DNA of 6,067 nucleotides, taken from positions 1 to 6,067 of the forward strand of contig CAJMRV010000102.1 in the NCBI GenBank assembly GCA_905215795.1. Direction: 5' to 3'. This DNA is from an uncultured bacterium (GTDB lineage: Bacteria; Pseudomonadota; Gammaproteobacteria; Burkholderiales; Burkholderiaceae_F). The notes beneath the pieces are model-generated. The model worked only from the letters and a program-made list of their open reading frames with translations. It was not told the DNA's origin and did not search any database. The number at the start of each line of letters is the position of its first letter. The stretch's first letter is position 1. Below, one piece after another: positions 1-6,067 of the stretch. The position numbers and the translations under genes are program-made.

Positions 1-250
1 GCACAGGAATCAGAGCAGCGTCTGCCGCCGCCAACGCGTTAATGGTCAGCATCCTCGAAGACGTCGCGCTCGCGGGACGCGGGGGCCCGGACCGGCCCCG
101 AAGGGAACTTCCGCGAAGTCCCCACGCCCATCAGGTGAGCGCCATCACGACGACCGAAGGTTCCCTCCGGTCATCGTCACGCGGGGCCTTCGACAAGCGC
201 CGCCGGCACCCTCCCGACCAGGAGGACCGCCCCGCTTGAGGACCATAAAA
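1..250. other. GC-rich leader region without a supported gene
   Basis: This stretch is strikingly GC-rich; 46 of 60 bases at 61-120 are G or C by hand count. Several reading frames are therefore open by chance. One frame ends in TAA at 40-42 and reads as a short polar peptide (AQESEQRLPPPTR), which could be the C-terminus of a gene lying mostly outside the window. Another frame stays open to the TGA at 237-239, but its translation is Arg/Pro-rich without recognisable motifs. GC-rich inverted repeats lie at 82-99 (6-bp stem) and 147-177. I see no convincing -35/-10 pair for the downstream gene. Confidence 0.4.
147..177 (-). repeat. 14-bp inverted repeat with 3-base loop
   Basis: Arms 147-160 and 164-177 flank the three bases TTC. 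Read as plus-strand RNA, two of the 14 pairs are A-C mismatches (157/167 and 151/173). Read as minus-strand RNA, both become G-U wobbles, so the whole stem pairs. Neither side has a T run, so it is not a standard Rho-independent terminator. It may be a structured RNA element, a REP-like unit or chance in GC-rich DNA. Confidence 0.35.
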
Positions 251-257
251 AGAGAGG
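251..257 (+). promoter_or_regulatory. Ribosome binding site that fixes the hpf start
   Basis: The purine tract AGAGAGG lies 8 bases before the ATG at 266. This favours ATG 266 over the in-frame TTG at 236. The extra ten residues from 236 (MRTIKREVHS) also precede the first beta strand expected in the family, and no ribosome binding site precedes the TTG. Confidence 0.7.
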
Positions 258-265
258 TACATTCT

Positions 266-574
266 ATGACCCAATCTCTGCAGATCGTATTCCACGGCAT
301 CAACCGCTCCCCGGCCCTTGAAAAGGACGTCACCGAGAAGTTCGAGGCGCTCCGCCGCTTCGACCCGAGGCTTGGTGAAGGCAAGGTGACGGTCACCCAG
401 GAAAGCCATCAGCCCCAGGGCGACTTCAGCGTCCTCATCACCGTGAAGTCCTGCTCCGGCAAGGACATCATCGTCAAGCGCAACCACACCGATGCGCTCG
501 CGGCCGTCCATGACGCGTTCGACACCCTGCGCCGAGCCGTCAAGGAGGAACACGACAAGGCCCATCACATCTGA
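266..574 (+). CDS. hpf: Short ribosome hibernation promoting factor (HPF/RaiA family)
   Basis: The 102-residue product matches the HPF/RaiA (S30AE, sigma-54 modulation) family. Members bind the small ribosomal subunit near the decoding centre in stationary phase or stress and block translation, either stabilising 70S particles or promoting 100S dimers. The sequence shows the beta-alpha-beta-beta-beta-alpha order: strand LQIVFHGI (residues 5-12), helix SPALEKDVTEKFEALRRF, a strand around KVTVTQES, a strand around FSVLITVK, then the final helix DALAAVHDAFDTLRRAVKEEHDKAH. The length is close to E. coli HPF, and the C-terminal dimerisation domain of long HPFs is absent. The start at ATG 266 is set by AGAGAGG at 251-257. 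It is followed at once by a strong terminator, so it appears to end its transcript. No rpoN- or ptsN-like neighbour, common beside hpf in proteobacteria, is visible. HPF versus YfiA-type activity cannot be decided from sequence. Confidence 0.88.
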   Translation: MTQSLQIVFHGINRSPALEKDVTEKFEALRRFDPRLGEGKVTVTQESHQPQGDFSVLITVKSCSGKDIIVKRNHTDALAAVHDAFDTLRRAVKEEHDKAHHI

Positions 575-625
575 TCGGATGATCAGCCCTCCCGGACGTG
601 AAGGGAACGCCGGGGGATGAAATGC

Positions 626-661
626 AAAAAAGCCAGTTGGATCGACCAGCTGGCTTTTTTT
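626..661. terminator. Rho-independent terminator after hpf
   Basis: AAAAAAGCCAGTTGG (626-640) pairs with CCAGCTGGCTTTTTT (646-660) around the loop ATCGA. There is one T/G wobble position. A run of seven T residues (655-661) follows the GC core on the plus strand and a matching A run precedes it, so it could work in both directions. It lies 51 bases after the hpf stop and should insulate hpf from the next gene. Confidence 0.93.
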
Positions 662-662
662 G

Positions 663-678
663 ACTTCAGCGTTGAAGT
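663..678. repeat. Small inverted repeat downstream of terminator
   Basis: ACTTCA (663-668) and TGAAGT (673-678) form a perfect 6-bp inverted repeat around GCGT, directly after the terminator T run. It could be a small hairpin or an operator half-site pair for the downstream gene, but it lies more than 100 bases before the predicted promoter. It may equally be chance. Confidence 0.25.
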
Positions 679-780
679 GGTATGGGTTTGTTGTACAGCC
701 CCCTTAAACATCATTCCCACAACACATCGAAGCAGGCGTTCGAAACGAAAAACGCTGCCGTCCCGGCGGTCCTGGAACTC

Positions 781-809
781 TTGTCGGAGATGACCTCTTT
801 TGCTAAAGT
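781..809 (+). promoter_or_regulatory. Putative sigma-70 promoter for the PC4-like gene
   Basis: TTGTCG at 781-786 (-35, four of six consensus matches) and TAAAGT at 804-809 (-10, four of six) are separated by 17 bases. A TG at 801-802 gives an extended -10. A transcript starting near 815 would have a leader of about 33 bases before the ATG at 848. The rest of the gap from 679 to 847 holds no gene I can support. Confidence 0.42.
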
Positions 810-847
810 AATTTCATTCCACTTATCAACTTTCCAAAGAGTAAGAC

Positions 848-1105
848 ATGTCCGATGAAGCGAAAATGTTAATCCCTTTATCCGAGAAAAAAGCCGTGCT
901 GGTCGAGGGCACCGTCGTTTATGGGAAACCGAAGGTCCAGATCCGCGAGGTCGTCAAGAAAAAGGGCTCCACGGAATGGACGTACACGTCAAAAGGCATC
1001 TCGCTGCCCAAAGACGCGGAAAGCATGAAGGCGATTCTTTCCGCCGTGATGAAGATCCAAATGATGGACGTTGAGCACTACGACGTCTACGACGGAAAGA
1101 AATAA
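848..1105 (+). CDS. PC4/Sub1-like single-strand nucleic-acid-binding protein
   Basis: The 85-residue product resembles the core of transcriptional coactivator p15 (PC4) and its bacterial relatives such as L. lactis YdbC. These small homodimeric proteins bind single-stranded DNA or RNA. The signature is at residues 29-54: a basic strand KVQIREVV (29-36), the KKKGSTEW turn with Trp44, then KGISLP (49-54). A helix (about 55-70, DAESMKAILSAVMKI) follows, as in the family's C-terminal dimer helix. Residues 1-27 form a short N-terminal arm and 71-85 an acidic-then-basic tail. ATG 848 is preceded by AAGAG (837-841) six bases away, and a plausible promoter lies at 781-809. There is no signal peptide or membrane segment. 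The gene appears to be monocistronic and convergent with the large helicase gene. The fold call rests on motif resemblance alone, and the cellular role is unknown. Confidence 0.72.
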   Translation: MSDEAKMLIPLSEKKAVLVEGTVVYGKPKVQIREVVKKKGSTEWTYTSKGISLPKDAESMKAILSAVMKIQMMDVEHYDVYDGKK

Positions 1106-1138
1106 CCAAACTCCGTCCTTGATCAAGCACCTTGAACA

Positions 1139-1175
1139 AACCATCTCCAGAAACAACAATGTTCTGGAGATGGTT
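1139..1175. terminator. Stem-loop terminator between convergent genes
   Basis: AACCATCTCCAGAA (1139-1152) and TTCTGGAGATGGTT (1162-1175) form a perfect 14-bp stem around a 9-base loop. On the minus strand it begins 13 bases after the helicase stop codon and is followed by TGTT, extending the terminal TT of the stem. On the plus strand no T run follows. It therefore best serves the helicase gene, though its position 33 bases after the small gene's stop allows it to act for both. Confidence 0.65.
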
Positions 1176-1188
1176 CAGACGATCTCCC

Positions 1189-4100
1189 TCAAGACTGCCT
1201 CATAAAACTGGAGAAGACTTCTTCAAAGTCCTCACCGGTTTCAATCGACGGGCTTTTTTCCACCCCTTTCGAAACGATATGGGGTTCCGACACTTCCCCC
1301 GCCTTCTTTCCGCCGAAGGTCTTCCCACCTTTCTCTGCAGACGTCTCCGTCTTGAAGGAAGGCGACTTGGCGCCGGCCTTGCCACGCTTGGTCTCCATGT
1401 CGGCGACCACTGGAGACGAGACAGAGCTCGGAACACATTGTCCAACCGTCGACGACCGTGTCACAGGATGATTCCTTTCCTCGACACCAACGGCATCCTC
1501 CCTCGGGCAGTCCCCCTCCGTTTCGGAACAATTGCTCGGAAGAGGCAATCCATCCACCAGGTCGCCGTTCTCGCCGACCCTTGCGGTAATCCTATTGAGC
1601 ATCTCGTTCGCTTCCGCATTGCCATCACAATGCTGCGGAAGAACACCATATTCCTCGAGCTCATTACACACACGGTCAATGGTTCCGTCCGGATTCCTGG
1701 CATGCTCTTCACCCGGAATTCGAATGAACGTCCACCCGACCCTTTCCAACTGGGCCTGACGACCCATATCCCTACGAATATTAAATAAGCCGGAATGATA
1801 TTTTTCACCATCGCACTCTATCGCAACCCTTCGGCCATTCTCTCCATAAGCGACCATATCCAATCGATACGCCCCTACTGGGATTTGCTGTTCGATCTTA
1901 TAACCCCTGCTGATCAAAGCATTGGCAACGGCAACTTCAAAATCTGAATCCGCTTTCCTTTTAACCTCTCCAAAATCGAACTGTCCGTTCATCACCTGAT
2001 TGGCATGAGTGATCAGTTTGTACCTGAGGTCTTCTTGATCAAGCAAATGCTTGGGCATGCTGTGCACGACCCAGACTTGATCCCGTCCACGACTGACAGC
2101 CACGTTGTAACGTTGCTCCTGGTCCTTACTGCTCAATTTTCGAAGAGGTTTGTCGTCTTCACCCATGGTCATCATCGACAAGAAGACGACATCGCGTTCA
2201 TCACCCTGGAAATCGGCAGGCGTTCCCACTCGCAACCTAAGCTCCTCCTGCTCTGTCGGGCTGAACTCATCTTGAAGAGCTTGAATGAGGCATTTGGAAT
2301 GCCCAGACTTGCTGCTCATCAAGTTGATGACACCGAAAGTCTTGCCTTTGTATGCAGGCTCTTGAATACAAGATCGAATGAGCGAGGCAATCGTCTTGGC
2401 CTCAAGTTCGTTTTTTGAATCCGAGAACGTCCCGCATCGACAACGATAGTCCACCATTGAGGGATGCACTTCGGTGGAAGCCGAACTGCGCAATGGTTCA
2501 ATAATATTGCTGTAAAAATTTTGATTGCTGAACTGGATGATCTCACTCATGCATCGGAAATGCTCCGTCAACATCAATGTGTCGAAACTGAATCGAGCAA
2601 TGTCGTAAAGCGACGTCTTTTCAGTGAAAAGTTTCGCGTCTCTTGGAGATTCGTGCAGATAAGCATTCCTAAACGTGGTCAGCTTGTCAATATCACAAAC
2701 CGGCGCAGGATCAACCTGCTTGTCATCGCCGACCACCACGATTTTCTTACCCAAGGCCAAAAGCGGGACGGCCAGTAAATTGGCCTGACTCGCTTCGTCG
2801 ACCACAATGAGATCGAACTTTATTTGGGCATCGAAGTATTCCAAAGCCCTTCCTATCGGCATGATCCAGACAGGCACCGCCTTCATGGCATAAGAAATCG
2901 TATTCCTCACGACATCCACGTGTTCCTGATATCGTGCGGCGGTTCTTCGTCTCATCTTTGAAAAAGCGTCTGCAAGTTCAGAAAGACGTTTTTCAAGCGA
3001 ACGATCAAGCTTCACAACGCCCTTCCATGCCTTTGCAATAATCAGTTTTTCAGAAGCTTTCTTGAGCTGCTCCGACAAACTCCTTTCCTTTTGGCACAAC
3101 TCCTTCAGCCGTTCAGGAGAAATCTCTTCGAAGGCCGTTTCCAGCTGCTTCATGCGCCATGCCTTCTCCACATCCTGCGGAGCTTCAGGCATGTCGAAAC
3201 CATCCTTCATATAACGAATGGATTTGGCCCACTCAGGCGCGGCAGTCTTCAATCTATCCAGAAGAACACACCGTCTGTCATAAAGACCTTGCTTCCGAGA
3301 AAGCTCCAGGACCTTTTCATAAGCCTCCCTATAGCTATCCAGATCTCCTTCAAGCCCAAGCAAGAGACCACGCGAAATCTCCTTATCCGTTATCTTGAGA
3401 ATCTCTTCATGCAAAGCCTCCCGCTGCCTCTTGAGCAAATCTCGGTTTCTGAAGTCTTCAAAAGTCATCAACACCGGGACCGCCTTCTTATCCATGAATT
3501 CAACGAAGGCTTCGAAACGATGTTCCGGAGCATTGTCCTCTTTCAATGAACGCACCTCAGGCTCGAGATTCCAAGCGCAAACGCGTTCCATAAGGGGGAG
3601 AACGTTTTCTTCATAAAAAGCAGGCAGCTCTTGAAACAACTTGAACTCACCGACTTCGTGCTCTTGAATCCACCTGGACGTAATCGGCTCCGCCTGAAGG
3701 CCGAAATGCTCGACAAACTTCTGACGGATCTGGCGGAAAACTTCGAGATCACGTTGATAAACGACGTGTTTCCTAACAGAATGCAAATCCTCTTTTGAAG
3801 CGGGAGCATGGCCGTCAACGGAGAAGAGCTGCAAAAGATCAGCCTTGCCTTTGTAAAGCTGCTTCTGAAACCAATTCAATTTGCAATCAGGATGATTCTC
3901 CTCATACCAAGACAACACCCGGAGGACTTCATCGTAGTCGACAGGCTTCTCACAGGTGACCTGCCCCTTGAGACTTAGGGTTCTCTGGCTTTCATGATGA
4001 AGAAGAGTCTTGAAGGATTCCTCATATTCATCCAAAAGCGTCTTGCACTTCCTCATCTCCCTTTCATCGAACAAAGCGCGCAACTTCGTCTTCAAAAGAC

Positions 4101-6060
4101 CAGACCCCAACAGGCGGCGCCAGGTGCCCTCGTCGAATTTCATCTTCAGGAATTCATCAGCCTCAGCGCTTGGACAAGACAAGCTGCCGCCCCGACTTGA
4201 AAAAGTCGTAACGAAGCTTCCATCATCTCCAACGCACTCCTCCTTATGAGAAAGCCCCTGAAGATGTTCATTGCGCGCTCTTTCCTCGGTCAGAAACAGC
4301 TCCAGACGTTCTGGAGACAACAGCTTCTCGGAAGACCACGCTTGAGTTTCAAGCCTCTGGATTGTCAGACGATCCAATTCCTCATTACTGCTGTAGAGTT
4401 CATTAAATTCAGCCTGTTCAAGAGGACAAGGAACTTCTTGATTGAGCTTGTCGGGGATGATTTCGAGCAGCCCCTTGACTCCCGCAAGCTTTTCAGCGGC
4501 ATGCTGCCGTGTCATTTCCTCTCCATGGAAGACAAGAGTCCCATGGGACATTTCACGCTGCTTGCCGATCTCCCTCCTGACCCGATCAAGTTCCTCATAA
4601 ATCTCGATTCGATTATCCGCCATCTGCTTGATTTCAAGCTCCAGGTTCTTGGTCTTGTACTTGGCCCGATTAACATCAAAGGTTCGAATGTTGTCTTCAA
4701 TAGAGCTGCCGCGACCTTTTGAATTGAAATCAATTGCGAGATCCCGAATTTCCTCAGGAAGCTTGTCCCTGACCACTGCCAAGGCTTGCTCAGTGTGCGC
4801 CGTCACTAAAACCCGCTTCCCTTCACTGAGATAATGACCAATCAAATTGGCGATCGTATGGGTCTTGCCGGTCCCAGGAGGCCCCTGAACGACAATCCCG
4901 CTTGAGTGCTCAAGTTGTTTGATGATTTGCAATTGGGCCGAGTTGGCAGACAAAGCGGTCAATATTTCCTTTGACTGACCCGCCGAAAGAGCCACGGACT
5001 CCTCCAAACTCAACTCAGAATCTGCTTGAAGGGATTCTTCTTCACACTCTTGACCAGGGACACAGCCACAAACGATTTCGAAAATATGATCCGGAACCGC
5101 TCCATTTTCCAAAAATGTCTGACGAATCTGCTCGATTGCTTTCGTTATACCCACGTCCTTCTTACGAACGAACATGACGGGCGTACAAGTAACGACAGTT
5201 TTCCCCGTCTTTTTTACTTCGCCGGAATCAACCCATACACAGCGCGGCATAACGGCTTGGACATAAGGCTTGACACCACCATCCCGAGCGACTCCCAACC
5301 AATCCTCCGCCACATTGAATCGGTTCTTGAGAATCCCGAGCTCCTGAAGTTCACCATCACGCGATGCCTCCGTGTCCGCAAACAAACTTGTATGGAAAGT
5401 TGCATCGACTTCAGTGTCGATCTCAACTCGGATGAGCTTTTCCTCCACCCGTTTCTCTAAATGAAGTCTTTGAGCGAAAATCGGGTAGCGTTTCTCAGAC
5501 ACGCCATCTTCAGCACGTTCTTCCACCAGATAACGACCGACAACCACCTCCCGCAAGGGGTCGCTAGAGACATCGTTGTAAATATTCAGGAGACGGTAAT
5601 ACCATTCATTCCTTTTCTTGATGTCGACGAGCTCTTCAAGCCACTGGTTTCTTTGCTCAATCCATCCGTTCCAAACGCCCACCCTTCGAGGAGAATCGTC
5701 AAACCGCTGGATTTCGGAATCATCTTCTTCGGAAGAAGGAAGGCTTTCACGGAATTCAACCGAGCTTTTCGGATCCACATAAGAGCCAAGCACCCATGCG
5801 GCGATTTCTTCGGGAGGCCGTGGACAAGGCGGCTCATCCACATGCCTTACATCAAAGAAAACAACATCATCTCCCGGACCACCCATCGTAAGATTCTCGG
5901 GAGGATTACTCAACAATGAAAAAATCGGAAATTCGTCGGATTGAGGAATAACCAGTCGAAGTTTTGAACTGGCCTTTGAAACTTCTTCAAGGAATTTAAA
6001 AAAATTGTGAACGTCTTCCAAAGCCTTCTGGCGTACTTCTTGTGCTCTCTTTGTCTGCAT
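1189..6060 (-). CDS. Giant Upf1-like SF1 helicase fused to a Vsr/DUF559-like nuclease
   Basis: The roughly 1623-residue product (numbered from ATG 6060) is predicted to be a cytoplasmic ATP-dependent helicase or translocase carrying an endonuclease domain. In order: an uncharacterised N-terminal region (1-385); Walker A GPPGTGKT (393-400); motif Ia around RVLVTAHTEQA (416-426); a long helical insert (about 436-1060); PVWIMP (1063-1068); DEAS box (1088-1091); motif III GDDKQ (1111-1115); TEHFR (1165-1169); motif V around TPADFQGDERD; motif VI NVAVSRGR (1319-1326). A MTES_1575/Vsr-like PD-(D/E)xK domain occupies 1369-1475, with Asp1401, Glu1415 and Asp1417 in IECDG, His1422 and the RRDMGRQ helix. 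A disordered-looking tail (1476-1623) ends the protein. All key residues are present and the frame is unbroken. TTG at 6066 is an alternative start, and a start beyond the window is possible since no ribosome binding site is visible. The lower GC than the left end suggests transfer. Helicase-Vsr proteins are known from anti-phage surveys, so defence is likely but inferred; DNA versus RNA substrate is unresolved. Confidence 0.9.
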   Translation of the reverse strand: MQTKRAQEVRQKALEDVHNFFKFLEEVSKASSKLRLVIPQSDEFPIFSLLSNPPENLTMGGPGDDVVFFDVRHVDEPPCPRPPEEIAAWVLGSYVDPKSSVEFRESLPSSEEDDSEIQRFDDSPRRVGVWNGWIEQRNQWLEELVDIKKRNEWYYRLLNIYNDVSSDPLREVVVGRYLVEERAEDGVSEKRYPIFAQRLHLEKRVEEKLIRVEIDTEVDATFHTSLFADTEASRDGELQELGILKNRFNVAEDWLGVARDGGVKPYVQAVMPRCVWVDSGEVKKTGKTVVTCTPVMFVRKKDVGITKAIEQIRQTFLENGAVPDHIFEIVCGCVPGQECEEESLQADSELSLEESVALSAGQSKEILTALSANSAQLQIIKQLEHSSGIVVQGPPGTGKTHTIANLIGHYLSEGKRVLVTAHTEQALAVVRDKLPEEIRDLAIDFNSKGRGSSIEDNIRTFDVNRAKYKTKNLELEIKQMADNRIEIYEELDRVRREIGKQREMSHGTLVFHGEEMTRQHAAEKLAGVKGLLEIIPDKLNQEVPCPLEQAEFNELYSSNEELDRLTIQRLETQAWSSEKLLSPERLELFLTEERARNEHLQGLSHKEECVGDDGSFVTTFSSRGGSLSCPSAEADEFLKMKFDEGTWRRLLGSGLLKTKLRALFDEREMRKCKTLLDEYEESFKTLLHHESQRTLSLKGQVTCEKPVDYDEVLRVLSWYEENHPDCKLNWFQKQLYKGKADLLQLFSVDGHAPASKEDLHSVRKHVVYQRDLEVFRQIRQKFVEHFGLQAEPITSRWIQEHEVGEFKLFQELPAFYEENVLPLMERVCAWNLEPEVRSLKEDNAPEHRFEAFVEFMDKKAVPVLMTFEDFRNRDLLKRQREALHEEILKITDKEISRGLLLGLEGDLDSYREAYEKVLELSRKQGLYDRRCVLLDRLKTAAPEWAKSIRYMKDGFDMPEAPQDVEKAWRMKQLETAFEEISPERLKELCQKERSLSEQLKKASEKLIIAKAWKGVVKLDRSLEKRLSELADAFSKMRRRTAARYQEHVDVVRNTISYAMKAVPVWIMPIGRALEYFDAQIKFDLIVVDEASQANLLAVPLLALGKKIVVVGDDKQVDPAPVCDIDKLTTFRNAYLHESPRDAKLFTEKTSLYDIARFSFDTLMLTEHFRCMSEIIQFSNQNFYSNIIEPLRSSASTEVHPSMVDYRCRCGTFSDSKNELEAKTIASLIRSCIQEPAYKGKTFGVINLMSSKSGHSKCLIQALQDEFSPTEQEELRLRVGTPADFQGDERDVVFLSMMTMGEDDKPLRKLSSKDQEQRYNVAVSRGRDQVWVVHSMPKHLLDQEDLRYKLITHANQVMNGQFDFGEVKRKADSDFEVAVANALISRGYKIEQQIPVGAYRLDMVAYGENGRRVAIECDGEKYHSGLFNIRRDMGRQAQLERVGWTFIRIPGEEHARNPDGTIDRVCNELEEYGVLPQHCDGNAEANEMLNRITARVGENGDLVDGLPLPSNCSETEGDCPREDAVGVEERNHPVTRSSTVGQCVPSSVSSPVVADMETKRGKAGAKSPSFKTETSAEKGGKTFGGKKAGEVSEPHIVSKGVEKSPSIETGEDFEEVFSSFMRQS

Positions 6061-6067
6061 GTTCAAC

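Noticed and set aside
82..99. GC-rich hairpin GGGGCC/GGCCCC as a possible terminator of an upstream gene
   Set aside because: No T run follows on either strand, and short GC-only stems are expected by chance in sequence this GC-rich.
42..239. 65-codon open frame on the plus strand upstream of hpf
   Set aside because: The region is so GC-rich that several frames are open. The translation is Arg/Pro-rich with no recognisable motif, and no ribosome binding site precedes ATG 42.
2..265. In-frame upstream extension of hpf; the hpf frame has no stop back to position 2
   Set aside because: No ATG or GTG start is visible in this stretch, only TTG at 236. The HPF fold begins just after ATG 266, which has a good ribosome binding site. 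Openness is explained by GC content.
131..568. 145-codon minus-strand frame opposite hpf
   Set aside because: It lies entirely antisense to hpf and its upstream region, and the translation shows no family features.
1118..1127. Perfect palindrome CTTGATCAAG, with a 12-base match at 2034-2045
   Set aside because: It is short, and the second copy lies inside coding sequence (LLDQEDL of the helicase). A shared operator or recombination site is not supported.
1132..1788. 218-codon plus-strand frame opposite the helicase C-terminus
   Set aside because: It starts inside the intergenic terminator region and runs antisense to the nuclease and tail coding sequence. The product is basic and featureless. 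The minus-strand frame carries clear nuclease motifs.
4246..4722. 158-codon plus-strand frame within the helicase gene, and similar ones at 2005-2418, 3091-3549, 5026-5460 and 5461-5919
   Set aside because: All are antisense shadows of one continuous minus-strand gene whose helicase motifs lie in a single frame. None has a recognisable domain.

Overview
The window reads as bacterial chromosome, probably from a Gram-negative (perhaps proteobacterial) species. The pointers are a short-form HPF-type ribosome hibernation factor, simple Rho-independent terminators and densely packed intact genes. Nothing in the sequence fixes the genus, and the assignment is tentative. No tRNA, rRNA, IS element, CRISPR array or attachment site was found.

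Layout, left to right. Positions 1-250 are very GC-rich (46 of 60 bases are G or C at 61-120) and hold no gene I can support; the tail of an upstream gene may end at 40-42. At 266-574 (+) lies hpf, a 102-residue ribosome-associated protein, closed by a strong hairpin terminator at 626-661. After a gene-free stretch with a plausible promoter (781-809) comes a small gene at 848-1105 (+). Its 85-residue product resembles the PC4/Sub1 family of single-strand nucleic-acid-binding proteins. A perfect 14-bp stem at 1139-1175 separates it from the convergent gene that fills the rest of the window.

That gene (1189-6060, minus strand, about 1623 residues) encodes a giant Upf1-like superfamily 1 helicase. 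All the main SF1 motifs are recognisable. About 690 residues separate Walker A from the DEAS box, much of it a largely helical insert. A Vsr/DUF559-like (MTES_1575-type) PD-(D/E)xK nuclease domain follows the helicase core, and a roughly 150-residue disordered-looking tail ends the protein. The start lies seven bases from the window edge, so its promoter, ribosome binding site and any upstream partner genes cannot be seen.

How they may work together: hpf looks like an ordinary housekeeping gene with its own terminator. The helicase-nuclease is the accessory-looking element. Its architecture resembles single-gene helicase-Vsr proteins reported in anti-phage surveys, so defence against foreign nucleic acid is the leading hypothesis, but it is inferred. 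The PC4-like gene is on the opposite strand and separately transcribed, so a functional link with the helicase is speculative.
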